This document shows positions 1 through 11,039 of a stretch of 64,000 nucleotides of DNA, piece after piece (position 1 is the stretch's first letter; each line of letters starts with the position of its first letter). The stretch comes from Pisaster brevispinus. Taxonomy: Eukaryota; Echinodermata; Asteroidea; Forcipulatida; Asteriidae. The DNA lies in NCBI GenBank assembly GCA_023634235.1, contig JAMKCF010000073.1, positions 62,001 to 126,000 of the forward strand. The letters are read 5' to 3'. The notes beneath the pieces are model-generated. The model saw only the letters and a list, made by a program, of their open reading frames with translations, made no database searches and was not told the origin of the DNA. A program made the translations under genes and the position numbers.

Positions 1-435
1 ATGGAATTAAAAGGTAGTAATTGGGCATTCATTTACCTTGATCCAGTGAGCTTCTCAAATAAATTTCCAAGTAACGCTTGTTTCTAAGTTATAATTTGTT
101 AGTAAGGAGCCATCACATTCTATCATCACTGTTGCCCAACCCACAGAAAAGGGAATACCGGATATTTACTGTTATAGAAAGTTGCAGTGATGTTATTCAT
201 TAATTTTCAGGCAAACAATCACACACATCTTTAATTTAACAACATTGTAAACCCCTTTTCCCCTTCTCAACCGCCCTTTTTAAAAATATGATGTCACCCA
301 CACCACCCCTACCTAACTAGGGAAGTGTCAAGGTTCAACTCTAAAAGTAGTTATTGGTTATTTTTTTACTAGGGGCAAATTTAATGCTTTCTACAAACTA
401 CTCAGGACTTGCTTAGCAGCTGTCCTAGTGTAGAG
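1..435. repeat. 3' part of a dispersed D block (non-coding)
   Basis: No gene is visible. The stretch matches the end of the window (about 63,800-64,000) and the stretches near 26,200-26,450, 34,850-35,100 and 53,270-53,520. Shared landmarks are a GGAGCCA(C/T)CA motif followed by a TTCTATCA-type segment and then a cccaccc(c)/aggggag motif. In the other units this block lies downstream of an Ig receptor gene, so the window probably begins just behind another duplication unit lying to the left (inference). Confidence 0.6.
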
Positions 436-1760
436 ATGGCAAAACTGATACACCTTCCAAATGTGGCAAAACTAATACACCTTCCAAGTGTAGAGAGGTG
501 TCGGATTTTTCAGTGTTAATTGCCCCCCCCTCCTTTTAATTTTGTAATAGAACTTTGACCCTACCTCTAGAAATAATGGATTAGTCCAAGATTGCCACAT
601 CAGCAGAGTTACTCTGGACAGGACGTTGGTTTGGTCATTCTTACACCAGTGATGACCAGTATCAGACATATTAATTAAAGGAGTTTCTACAAGATATCTT
701 GCTTGACAGTGTATTTTCATTATTCTTACAGGTATGTTGATTTTATATTTCTTTATTAATTTCATTGTGCTTTTAGAAGTATCTAGATTATTGAACTTTA
801 ATATTTGCTTTGTGTTGTGAACTTGATCAAGACAATGTAACTTGAAGACTGTTGGGAGTTTTCACTCCAAGGTTACAATAGAGGATTTGTTTCAGACTTG
901 GTAGCCAGTTGGAATGTAGTCTAGAGTTTGCTTTGTTAAGTCATGTGATAATGGACAGTGACAATTATTGTATCTAGATGAAGTGGAATTGCTTTCTTTA
1001 AGTACTGCTTGGACTTTATTTAGTATTTAAAGGTTACTTTTATTTGCTAAGGTATCACTTTTCTAAGTTTGCTTTCAAGTGTTAAAGTGTACTTTATTTT
1101 ATTATAGACTTTCATTTACTAGTTTGTGTTTTAAGTATTTGTTGAGGAACTGTATATATATGTATGAGCCCAGTGGCTCTGAAGTTGTTTATTGGAGTAA
1201 TGTTGCATCAGGGCAGGAAGTGAGATCTGAAAGCAAGAACACCTATTTTCTTGTGAATACTTAAGTAGCTGTAGGCAAGAACACCTATTTTCTTGTGAAC
1301 ACTTAAATAGCTGTAGGCAAGAACACATACTTTCTTGTGAATATATAATTATCTATGCCTTGATCATCTACTGCAGGGACAAGATTGTAATGATTATAGG
1401 TTGAACACCTGATGAAAGGAGTTGTTGTGTATGCACTTAGAGGTGTTTGTTTTATGATGTTTATTCTTTGAACCATTTGAACCAGATTTTAGAGATCAGT
1501 ATATTTAATTTAGTTTCTTGTTAGAAGTAGGTTTGAGTTATATTGCATTACCTTCTTAGTAGGTAAGTACATAGTTTAAAGATTAACAAGTACTTAATGT
1601 TTGGATAATTTTTGATGTAATGTGATTCTTACACCAGTGATGACCAGTACCAGACATATTAACGAAGTTTCTACAAGATATCTTGCTTGACAGTGTAATT
1701 TCATTATTCTTACAGGGGTCATCAACCCGACATATTAATGTGCTCCGCTTAGATTGCCAG
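436..1760. other. Non-coding insertion with 95-bp direct repeats
   Basis: This stretch has no counterpart in the other D blocks, so it looks inserted. It holds two direct copies of a segment of about 95 bp at 637-730 and 1628-1718, starting at TTCTTACACCAGTGATGACC and ending near a TTCTTACAGG. Between them lies a 42-bp tandem repeat. No convincing coding region is present, and the short open frames here are chance. The paired direct repeats could be the termini of a small mobile element or a simple duplication; neither is settled. Confidence 0.45.
1229..1348. repeat. 42-bp tandem repeat, about 3 copies
   Basis: The phrase GCAAGAACAC recurs at 1233, 1275 and 1317, an exact 42-bp period. Each unit continues with a TTTTCTTGTGAA-type segment and AGCTGTAG. 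The third copy is degraded at its end. It is a minisatellite within non-coding DNA. Confidence 0.85.
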
Positions 1761-2545
1761 TTTGGTAATATTACGGGTGCAACACTAGGATATAGTGAGA
1801 TGTGCACATTGTGTAAATAAAAGCAATGACATTTTGGGCAAAATAAATATGAGTAAAGAACATAGAACAATTTCATAGCTTAAACTACCTGTTTCGACTG
1901 TAAGGTCGCACAGATAAATTATAATATATATGATATTTACCATTTAGACCGAATTCAAACTAAAATAGCTAAACATTACTCTTATGGCCATTGCATTTGC
2001 TTTTAAATCAAGTATTATAATGTACAATTAAACAAAATAAAAAAAACCTGTATCGACTAATTGAGTGAATGTCCTCTTCTGTGAAAGACAAAATAAAGGA
2101 GTATTAATTATCCAAAAGAAAGCTGATTTAAATTAGAAAGTTCAATGATTATCAAGTTTAGACCAGTAATAATCTTCCAGAGCAAAGCTTCTGTCTGAAA
2201 TGCTGACGTTAAAACAGGAACATGTCTGCAGACCCCAAACCTCACATTGGAATAAATCGGCTCAGCCTGATAGGAACGTGAACCAAATCCCTAACAACAT
2301 ATTTACTATTCCCCGCTGTTTTCACTCAAGCGTGACCAGTGAATTAATTTCAAGCCAAATTTCCCCCCAAACCAAAGGTGTCTCAAATTAGATAATCGAA
2401 TCATCGATCCCCTGCTGTACTGGAGGGAGACTACTTTTATATAATTGCAAGCTAGCATATTGTCTGCACTGTCAAAACAAAGAGTTCACAATATCATTAC
2501 TTATGAGGCCAAAGACCAACCTTTGTCGCATACGTCATAGAATGG
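1761..2545. repeat. D-block remainder and start of the discoidin-gene duplication
   Basis: From about 1,890 to 2,160 the sequence resembles 53,690-53,960 and 26,460-26,720 (a D-block landmark with a run on CGACATTTACCATT-like text). From about 2,160 to 2,545 it matches 7,380-7,755, the 3' flank of the second F5/8C exon copy, so this part belongs to the duplication of the discoidin gene block. No gene is seen. Confidence 0.55.
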
Positions 2546-2548
2546 AAC

Positions 2549-4047
2549 TCATTTACAGCCAAGCAGCTCAAAACGCAGAGCGATGAACCATTCCCACTCA
2601 ACGGGCAAGACGCGAATCGTGACAGCCAGGACGGGCTTGAAGAAGCGCCTCTCCACGATGCTGTTTCTATCTTTGTTACCATTGAATATCTATTAGAGAG
2701 AGGGAGGATAAATAACGTAATGTTGCCAGTGTAAAGAGAAGATTGTATCATCTGCAAAAATGAATGAACTTAAAGGAAAACTTTAATCAGCATACCTGAG
2801 TTTGACCAAGTTGGTCTTTAACGTCAACTAGACAAGCCGGAGAGGGCGGTTGGAACTGCACTTTGTACTTAGTCACCCACTGGGCGACACCACCGTTACG
2901 GCCTTGTGTGAGTAACCCAGTGACGTAGGTCGGGCTGCCTAAATCTACTTGTATCCACTGGTTGGTATCCGCAACATAAGGGTGCCATGCTCCTATGATA
3001 TTAGGATAAGGAGGTATCTTGTTGAGACGGCCACCAGCCGGTGTACCTATGTATATGCCTTCAGTCCGGATACTTGATGCATTCAGGCTCTCATCGGGGA
3101 TCGAACCATCTTCAAGACCAAGCTTCTCTGAATTTTTGGCCAAGACAAAAAAAATCATATGTTTTCCCTGTCCATATTATAGCAAATGTGTCAACAATTA
3201 AGAATGATCCAATTTTTACGGTAATATAAAATCATTGTACTTTCAGTAAAAAAAAAAAAAATGAAAAACATGAATTACCTGAATTACTGCAGAACTTCAG
3301 GGGAGTGCATCTCCAGTTTCTGAATTCAGAATTGTTCTGTAAATAAACACAATAAGTTGTAATTAGCCACATCTAATATTGCCAAAGATTTACTCCTTTA
3401 ATTGAAATATGAAAATCAAGCTGTACAACATTTCTTTCCTTTCTGCCATTAAAAAATAGTGTCATTTTTGGACCTTGTTTAAAAAACAAGGTGAAAAACC
3501 CGAAAAAACTCGAAACACCACAAAGTATGCACATGATTATAGCTTCGACCATTATCACAATGATATGTACACAATTGCATTTGGCCTTTTCATCCTGTGT
3601 ACAAAATGGTACCCATTGGTTTACAAAACTATACGTTATAATAACGTCAGTGATTAAAACTAATTGTTTTGGTTAAATTATGTGAATGAACCTACATTAA
3701 TTAATTAGTACCTGGCAAGTCAATGGTTTTGCAGTTGCGTCATAATAAGAAAAAGACAACATTCCTTGAAAATTGTCGCAGATTTGGTCTCCAGTGACGC
3801 TGTTCATCTGACAGACTTGATTGATGTGATCGTAGTTGAAAGAGAAACATCCATGATGGCTGAGACACCGAACTGAACATCTGACGGCAGAGATGCCCGA
3901 GATATTCATGAAGGACTGGTCTAGAAGGGCGTGGTGCTCTACCGGATGGTACCAGACCCCTCGGTAAAGACCATTCACACTATAAGATGCTGAAACCTCA
4001 AGAAACATCTCAATCAATAGTAACACCAAACTGCTCTTGATATCCAT
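2549..4047 (-). CDS. Secreted PAN/apple plus F5/8 type C (discoidin) protein, four exons
   Basis: Exons on the minus strand are 3712-4047, about 3288-3345, 2796-3127 and 2549-2689. Borders fit GT/AG: donors CCAG|GTACTA and CTCAG|GTATGC, acceptors TTTACAG|AACA, AATTCAG|AGAA and CTAATAG|ATATT. The reading phase is kept throughout, giving about 288 residues. Exon 1 encodes a signal peptide (residues 1-20) and a PAN/apple-like domain with the CSVRCLSHHGC core and paired cysteines. The small second exon is a Cys-containing linker. Exons 3 and 4 encode an F5/8C domain, opening with KLGLEDGSIPDESLNASS, with WIQVDLG in the middle and closing with RFELLGC. Family knowledge: F5/8C domains bind glycans or phospholipids and PAN domains bind proteins or carbohydrates, so a secreted lectin-like or adhesive role is likely. 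I see no membrane anchor. The stretch before exon 4 is divergent for the family. No functional link to the Ig cluster is visible. Confidence 0.82.
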
Positions 4048-4675
4048 TCTCCTAATCTGGCAGAGTTAGGTGTACCAATATACATATTCCAAATTATAAC
4101 GCACTCATACAAAATTATGGGCTACAAAAATTTTGCCGTTTCCATGGAAAACTGACTGCCGCGAAGGTCAATCTACCGTATAACGTCACGCTATACGAAC
4201 ACACAAAAAGGTTGTTGATTGAATTAAAGTTGCATCACGCATTTATTTATTTATTTATTTATATTTTTTTGGGGGAAGTAATGAATTAACAATTTCAAAA
4301 GTGGTTTTTGCTTGCAGATGTTACTTAATTTAATTTCAGACATTGAAATAATCAATCTTTGTTGATAGTGATGTTACTTTATTATATAAAACTTACAACT
4401 ATTTGGCCCTTACCAGACTTTTTAATACATTACTCAAATTATAGCGAGCGAGTTGCGCTTGGTACAAGCTCACTGGCTTAGATATGCAACAACAAGTATC
4501 GACTATTCCTTGCCAATGATTTTGTATCCTTTAATTTGCTGTGATTTTCAATTTCCAGCCCACAACACGACAGTTTTAATTTTCAAGTTGTTCAAGAATA
4601 GCAGAAATTGGTTTCACACTTAAAAAACAATCGCAAGTCACCTTTAAGATCGGTCATTTGTTAAGAACCCCCCCC
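4048..4675. other. 5' flank of the discoidin gene, non-coding
   Basis: A short (ATTT)n run lies at about 4,238-4,263. The rest of the stretch is homologous to 7,990-8,600, the same flank in the duplicated copy, including a GCCGTTTCCATGG(G)AAAACT landmark. No ORF of interest and no clear TATA box were found. Confidence 0.5.
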
Positions 4676-4686
4676 AAAAAAAAAAA

Positions 4687-4728
<42 letters not shown>

Positions 4729-4731
4729 ATT
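4676..4731. repeat. Poly-A / (AAAT)n microsatellite
   Basis: An A run is followed by about ten AAAT units. It is simple sequence, and the minus-strand open frame across it is an artefact of the repeat. Confidence 0.9.
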
Positions 4732-4854
4732 TAAAAAACAATCCAAATCAAACATAAACAAAAACAAAAGAGATGAAACAAACAAAAGCAACAACGAAAT
4801 ATCAATAGATATAAATATTTTGACAAAAAAAATAGTATAACTTAACATTCTGTC

Positions 4855-5410
4855 GTTTCTCCTACGTGTGTTGAAAATGAGGCTGCTAAATGCACAAAGC
4901 GTAGACTGATACGTGTGTTGAAATGAGTCTGTCATTTAGACAAGCTAACCGAGTATACACTGATACGTGTGTTGAAAATGAGGCTGCCAAATAGACTGGC
5001 TGACAGAGCATAGACTCATGCTTAGGTTACAAATGAGGCTGTCAATTAGACTGGCTCACAGAGCCTAGAATGATACGTGTGTTGAAGAGGCGCTAAGTAG
5101 ACTGGCTCACAAAGTGCAGACTGATAACTGTGTTGAAAATGAGGTTGTCAAATAGACTGGCTCACAGAGCATAGACTGATACGTTTGTTGAAAACTAGGC
5201 CGCCAAATAGACTGGCTCACGGAGCTTTTTTGGAATGTGTGTTGGTAATGAGGCTGGCATATTATAGACTGGCTCACAGAGTTTAAACTGATACGTGTGT
5301 TGAAGATGAGTCTTCCAAACTGACTGGCTCACAGAGCATGAACTTATACGTGTGTTGAAAATGAGGCTGCTAAATTGACTGGTTAATAGAGCTTTTAGAC
5401 TTAAGCACGT
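4855..5410. repeat. 55-bp minisatellite, about 10 degenerate copies
   Basis: The unit reads approximately as GACTGATACGTGTGTTGAAA, then ATGAGGCTGCCAAATAGACT, then GGCTCACAGAGCATA. Copies carry small indels and substitutions. The same unit recurs at 8,640-8,870 and 48,335-48,505, so it is dispersed and has spread with the local duplications. The minus-strand open frame 5195-5494 simply reads through it. Confidence 0.85.
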
Positions 5411-5976
5411 TTTGAAAACGAGGCTCTTAAACTTGCCGAATGCAATTGTCTCGGGGTCAAGTTCTATAAAACCACATGCATAGAGATTGTGCATGTGCTT
5501 ACATGCTGGGTGTTCATGTGCATTTGTCTACAGCGTAATCTAGAGTCACTCTTTGATTTGCATCATATATTGGAAGCAACAAAGGAACATAATTAACCGC
5601 TAATAAGGAGGTGTAAGGAGGTGCGGCTTGTGTATACTCGGAAGGGTTGAAACACTTCGGCAACACTGACTTGACAGCTAGCAGTTCGGCTGTTACTTAG
5701 TAACGCACCAACACAATAGTGTGTCATTTGTTTTCATGACAATTAAGTCGTTTTGGGGTAAGGTAATCAAATTGTTCAAAGCTGAGTGCCCAGGACCACT
5801 GATCTCTATTATACTGACAGTATAACAGAGATCAGTGCCCAGGACACGTCCTGTTGACCCGAATCCCCCAAGATTAACACTGGTTACGCCATTTGGGGTA
5901 GGATTCTCTGTGTGTTATTTTGTTTTGCGCTATCACAAAGGTACCCACTAATATTAAAACATTCTTTATTGTTGGT
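5411..5976. other. Non-coding stretch holding a 39-bp palindrome
   Basis: The notable item is a near-perfect palindrome at 5,798-5,836, flanked by 12-bp direct repeats. Nothing else with a recognisable function was seen. Confidence 0.5.
5785..5845. repeat. 39-bp palindrome between 12-bp direct repeats
   Basis: The arms 5798-5816 and 5818-5836 are inverted copies (19 nt, one mismatch, one-base centre). AGTGCCCAGGAC stands on both sides, at 5785-5796 and 5834-5845; the right copy overlaps the last three palindrome bases. This looks like a tiny inserted palindrome with a target duplication, or a template-switch product. Confidence 0.7.
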
Positions 5977-6330
5977 TTACAATATAGACCGTGCTAGTCT
6001 TGTTCGTTTAAGCAGCTCGATGAAGTTTGCTCCGTGGTTAAAGTGCGCAAGTTTGTTTCCATCACGCGTCAAATCAATGGACTTGGGACTAAATTGGTCC
6101 CCCAAAAATGCTCGCTTAAGCTCAACAAAGTAGCTAAGCACATTAAAATAATGCGTATCAGAATAACGTTGACGGGTATCCTGCTTGATTCTGCTTAACA
6201 GGAAAAACAAAAACTTAACCAGCTCTACTGGGCCCTGCAGACCGCAATGTTCGAATGTGCGAGACTTGCACAGTCTGTGACAGACCATGGTAAAACTGCT
6301 TCCCTCTATGTAATGATTATGCAGCCGCAT
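5977..6330 (-). CDS. Hypothetical 117-residue open frame
   Basis: I do not recognise this product. It is open for 117 codons with a mixed, non-repetitive composition rich in Leu, Phe, Lys and Arg, which is unusual for random AT-rich sequence in this window. There is no signal peptide, membrane helix or known motif. It could be one exon of a larger gene, a decayed transposon ORF or chance. No splice context clearly supports it. Confidence 0.2.
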   Translation of the reverse strand: MRLHNHYIEGSSFTMVCHRLCKSRTFEHCGLQGPVELVKFLFFLLSRIKQDTRQRYSDTHYFNVLSYFVELKRAFLGDQFSPKSIDLTRDGNKLAHFNHGANFIELLKRTRLARSIL

Positions 6331-7379
6331 GTGATGACGTCATTGTAAGGGGTTAAGCGAGAGTCATAACTATGGCGACTATTAAAACAATGTTAAAACA
6401 ATTAAATTACCTTTGGGACTGGAAACAACTACAATAAATGTCATGTTGCATTTTATACGCTTTTAATGTGACATTTTTCGAAAACTATTTTTTCCGTTTA
6501 CACACAGACAATGTTGTTTGCTAGCGCCAGTTTATCTGATAAAAATAAGTAAATTTAATTTTTGAAAAAGTCGCTGAAAAGGGGCTCGTTTAAGAACAAG
6601 GCAAAAAGGAAACTTCGCCAGAAGCGCCCCCTCTCTCTACACTCTGTACACTCAATTCCTGGTAGAGCACCCCATGCTTTACCGTTCCCCTATGGATACC
6701 TGTTGTTTTCCTTTTTCTGTGTTTTCCCCCTCGGTCTAAGAAAGGTAGAGAATATTAACACAAAGGCTGGGGGGGTTGAACGTCAAGAAAAACTCCCCCA
6801 GACACAGACCGACAGAATGTACGGGACATTATGCTTTGTACAATGCCTAATTAATGTTGTCAAAATTGTTAAATTTTATTTTATATTTCATACTTTCAAG
6901 GAAAACAAATCAATACCACAAGATGTCCTTAAATGATATTTTTTCGACTTTTGACAGCATTCCAGTCGAATATGGGATCGATACTGAATTATGAAAACTT
7001 GTAGATTGGAACAATTATCAACTATTTATTTTTTATTTTAAACACTTGTGATGTTTTAGTTCACGAACAACTATAAAAGAGATAGGGAGCAATTCCAAAC
7101 AGCAACATTTTCAGAGATTTGAAAACAACGTTCCTCTTTAAGTCAACGTCAAAACCAGTCGATTTCGCACTATACTGCATGCCACGCTGTGATTGTGGAC
7201 CGTGGGCCTTCATAAATAATAATAATAAAAATAATAATAATAATAATTTTACATTTATTGGTTGTGCATAATTTCTAAGCGTAATTACACAGTCAGTAAG
7301 TATCCTTGGGTTGACCATTGTGTTGCCTGCTTTCGCTGCACACAACGTAAAGTGTAATTAGCTATACCAACAAACCAGC
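6331..7379. other. Non-coding stretch with a (TAA)n run
   Basis: A TGACGTCA palindrome lies at about 6,335 and an AAT/TAA-rich microsatellite at about 7,213-7,248. The plus-strand open frame 6562-6936 has low-complexity ends and no recognisable domain, and I do not treat it as a gene. Confidence 0.4.
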
Positions 7380-8035
7380 CCGATCCGTCTCTTCTCATGC
7401 AGGAAAACCACTAACAACATAATTACTTTTTCCCGCTGTTTTCACTCAAACGTGACCAGTGAAGTCATTTAAAGCCATAATTTCCACCAAACCAATGATG
7501 TATCACAATTTTAATGAGAGAATCGATTCCTCCATTCCCCGCTGTACTGGAGGGAGACTACTTTTGTATAATTACAAACTAGCATATTGTTTGTACTGTC
7601 AAAACAAAGAGTTCACAATATTATTAATTATGAGGCCAGAGACCAACTTTTGTTGCATACGTCATTATAATGGTTAATGATGATATCTAATTATATGCGA
7701 AATAATTTCCTAATCTGCTGCAAAGGTGACGGTTGGTCCTATAGCTGCATGAAACTCATTTACAGCCATGCAGCTCAAAACGCAGAGCGATGGACCGCTC
7801 CCACACAACGGGCACGACGCGAATATTGACCGCCAAGACGGGCTTGAAGAAGCGCCTCTCCACGATGGTGTTTCTATCTTTGTTACCATTGAATATCTAT
7901 TCGAGAGAGGGAGGATACATAACACTATAAGATGGTGAAACCTCAAGAAACATCTCAAGCAATACTGTTCTTGATATCAATTTTCCTATTCTGGCAGAGT
8001 AAGGTGTACCAAAATGTATATTCCAAATTATACGC
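7380..8035 (-). pseudogene. Internally deleted copy of the PAN/discoidin gene
   Basis: The last exon is intact at 7756-7896 (minus). It encodes the F5/8C end from FNGNKD to RFELHGC with its stop, and the acceptor AATAG|ATATT is kept. About 25 bp further on, near 7,921, the sequence jumps directly to the homologue of the signal-peptide start of exon 1. The rest of exon 1 (PAN domain), the linker exon, the first F5/8C exon and their introns are missing, a loss of about 1.26 kb relative to 2549-4047. At the former start codon the copy reads TTG instead of ATG. The copy cannot make the parent protein. Flanks on both sides are homologous to those of the parent, so this is a segmental duplicate and not a retrocopy. 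Confidence 0.82.
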
Positions 8036-8635
8036 ATATAAAATTATGTGCTACAAAAATGGTGCCGTTTCCATGGGAAAACTAAATGCCGCGTAGGCTA
8101 ATCTACCGTACGTCACGTTATACGCACACACAGTTTTTGGTTGATTTATTTTTTTATTAGTAGTACTAAAGGTGCATCACGCATTTTTTCTGGGAAAAAA
8201 GTAATGCTTAACGAATTTGAAATTAAAATGTTTTTGCAGACGTTATTTAATTTAATTTCAGACATTAAACGAAAGAATCAATCTTTTATGAGAGTGTTGT
8301 TACTTTATTATATAAAATCAACAACTTAGTCGGCCCTTACCAGTCTTTTTAAGACAAAAAATAATTTAAATTAGAGCGAGCGAGTTGTGCTTGGTACATG
8401 CTCACTGGATATCTACCCTGTAATTTGCTCTGACTTACAGTTTCCAGCCCGCCACACTTTAATGAAAGTTTTAAAGAAAAGTAGAAATTGGATTCACGCT
8501 TATACAACAGTCGCAAGTCATCTTTAAGGTTTGTCACAACAAACAAGAGGAAACAAACAAAAACACGAAAGGAGTATCAACAGATATAATTATCTTGAAT
8601 AAAATATTAATGTAAAATAATATGCAGTCGTTTAT
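8036..8635. other. Duplicated flank, non-coding
   Basis: Homologous to about 4,050-4,850 (5' flank of the parental discoidin gene), with substitutions and small indels. No gene was found. Confidence 0.55.
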
Positions 8636-8875
8636 CTTACGCGTATTGAAAATAAGAGTGCCAAATAAACTGGCTCACGAAGCATAGACTGGTGCATGTG
8701 TTGAAAATGAGGCTGCCAAATAGACTGGCTCACGAAGCATAGACTGGTGCATGTGTTGAAAATGAGGCCGCTAAATACACTGGCTCACAAAGCATATACA
8801 GATACGTGTGTTGAAAATGAGGCTGTGAGGCCTAAATACACTTGCCCAAAGAGCAGAGACTGTTAGAAGTGATAA
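8636..8875. repeat. 55-bp minisatellite, about 4 copies
   Basis: Same unit as at 4,855-5,410. Two successive copies are almost identical (CATAGACTGGTGCATGTGTT repeated), which indicates recent local amplification. Confidence 0.85.
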
Positions 8876-9270
8876 AAATGAGACGGCCTAAGAGACCATG
8901 CAAATGAAGCCTTAAAACATGACGATGTTCAGACAATTTGCATGCTGTATGTATTGTGTCCTTTGTCCGTGGCATAAGCGAAGGTTTACGACACAAATCG
9001 GTAAAAATCGGGTCTTGCCACTTTCAGTAAAGGAACTCATGCCCATATTGGCCTAATTATTAAAGAAAAGGAAGTTAAAACAAACAACCAAACATTAATA
9101 TTATATGCAGTTTCCTGTCATGCTTAAAAGGATGTTAAAATAATCAGACAACTAATACGATTATTAATTTTTACAACTAAATCACTGGATCTCATTGTTG
9201 TCGGACCTCTTTGTCAAAATGAAAAGCATAGTAATTTTATGCTAGCTTAAATCAGGCATTTACAAGAAAG
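8876..9270. other. Upstream flank of Ig receptor copy 1
   Basis: Non-coding. Only the last part (from about 9,205) resembles the proximal 5' block of the other receptor copies (GGACCTCTTTGTCAA, then TTTTATGCTAGCTT). The ATTCAG segment that precedes the other start codons is missing here. Confidence 0.5.
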
Positions 9271-10277
9271 ATGTATCCAGTTGTTCTGGTTGTCCTTGTA
9301 TTGTCTTCTGGATGCAGACCGTGTGTCATCACGGGTCATCCGGAGGATACCGTAGCCGAGGTTGGAGAGAATGCCACGCTGAGGTGTACCACTGACTTCA
9401 ACGTCTGCGAATACAAAAGGTGTTTGCTTCATTGGCAGCGTGAGACAAACAACGAATTTGAAGCAATTTCTGTCTGTACTGATGTGTATTCTCAGTATCC
9501 AGACAGATATTCAGTGTCTTCTGGTCCTGACTGGTCTTTGACGATTACAGGAGTCCAGCCAAGTGATGCGAGGCAATATTGATGCAGCATTTACTCAAAT
9601 GGAACAAACCCCTGGGCTTAGTCTCCCCCTGCGACCCTCATCATACCATCACTAATCGACATCAGTGTCCAGCCGCCTCGTCATTCAATAACAACGGGAG
9701 ATAATGCTACATTTCACTGTAACGTAAATAGTTTGTGAATGGGACCAAAGTCAGAAGATTTCAATATCAATCATTTTATTATTTGGATAACGACGGACAC
9801 ACCTTAACATTTCTCAAGTTTAGTATTTACTACACTAACGTGCACTGTAAGGCATTCAGTGGAAATTAATTTGTGAAAATAAGTTCTGACTATCTGATAC
9901 TCATTCATCCTCAAAAGAAATCAATAACATCCGCTACTCAAGTACAGCTGATTTTCCCCATGACATCGTTAAGACTACTCTATCCACAGGCATCGCTAAC
10001 GACATCACCAGACAGACCATGGATGAAGTCAGTAGACAGTACCCAACCCCCGTCCACACCTCCCGTCCTGAAGAGAGAGGAACATACCCATGACGTCATA
10101 ATAGCCGTCTCAGTTATCAGTGGCATTTTCGTCTCAATGCTCTTCCATATAGTATTGATGTACTTCACGGTCTGGAGAAGACATTGCAAAGCTAGACGCA
10201 ATACAAGCCGTGAATCTGACGCCGATCAAAATGCTGGAGATGACAGAGTGTATAAGGACTGCAAGTCCCATTTATGA
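9271..10277 (+). pseudogene. Ig receptor copy 1, short-tail type, degenerate
   Basis: The frame begins with a signal peptide and the V-like Ig domain (TGHPEDTVAEVGE, C-EYKR-C loop, YSVSSGPDWSLTI). A CGA-to-TGA change stops it at 9580-9582, just before the second core Cys. A second stop (TAG) follows at 9619-9621. In the second Ig domain about 37 bp are missing near 9,727, where TGTAACGT runs straight into AAATAGTTTGTG, which shifts the frame. A further TAA lies near the domain end. From 9873 the original frame is open again through the stalk, a membrane helix (DVIIAVSVISGIFVSMLF...) and a short tail ending KDCKSHL. The tail groups it with copy 2. Multiple lesions make it the oldest dead member of the cluster. 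Confidence 0.9.
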
Positions 10278-10417
10278 CGATGAAAAGGCTTTTATTAATT
10301 AGTCTAATTAGTTTAACAACAATAATACAAACAGCGACAAGAACATGTAGTAAATGCAGCAGATCAAGAAGTAGGTACTCGTTGCTGTTGTGTTTCTTTC
10401 TCTTAATTTTTCATATT

Positions 10418-11023
10418 CAATGACTACGTGGGTAATGGGGGACTCGATCGTTGCCAATGCGGGAAAGAATGGAGACCAGTTAACTGGAGGAGGACACACT
10501 ATTTGGTCGAGTCTTTTGGGGCAAGATGCGCTGGCCTGAATGGTCGTCTACTCCGGCTGATGAACAAAAGCCACGCTCCGACTACACTCATTCTCCACTT
10601 GGGGACTAATGATATTCTCAAGAGTTCCACATGGGAGATAAGTAAACGGGTGAACGAAAATACCAAGGGTATCTGCCAGCTTCTGCCTCACACTAGAATT
10701 ATCTGTTCGGATATCATGATAAGATTGGCATACGCCGATGAAATAAAGAAAGGGGCAGGGCTAGCAGCCAGGAGAAATGTCAATAAGACAGCGCACAAGA
10801 TTTGTCGAGAGGAGATCAAAACAAATGTTCATGTGATCACTCACTCAAGTTTGTCAACAGAAGCAACCTAAGGGTAGATGGTAAACCCATATACAAATGG
10901 GATGGCACACACGCTTCAGAATTTGGTTCCTACGTGTTCAGAAAAACATCATCACAAGCATTAACATTGTTCAATGCAAATCCAGGCAGCTTCTCAAAAA
11001 CACCAGGGTCAGCAGATGTGTAA
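10418..11023 (+). pseudogene. SGNH-hydrolase-like (GDSL) remnant, frameshifted
   Basis: Three reading frames together preserve the blocks of an SGNH hydrolase fold. Block I with the GDS nucleophile motif (VMGDSIVANAG) starts at 10418. The HLGTNDIL block follows at about 10,590-10,620, and the final DGTHASEFG block with the catalytic Asp/His pair at about 10,900-10,925. At least two frameshifts separate them, so no complete protein is possible. SGNH domains of this type are known as passengers of LINE-type retroelements and as scattered multicopy genes in animal genomes. Because it stands next to a Penelope-like element, a mobile-element origin is likely but not shown. Confidence 0.6.
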
Positions 11024-11039
11024 GCACCACAAATTATGG

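Noticed and set aside
436..1760. LTR retrotransposon from the paired 95-bp direct repeats
   Set aside because: No gag, pol, primer-binding site or TG...CA ends, and the repeats are too short for ordinary LTRs.
4855..5410. CRISPR array from regularly spaced repeats
   Set aside because: The units are contiguous 55-bp minisatellite copies without unique spacers, in a clearly eukaryotic context.
6562..6936. 124-residue plus-strand open frame as a gene
   Set aside because: Basic start, A/T-driven end, no domain, no splice context and no paralogue.
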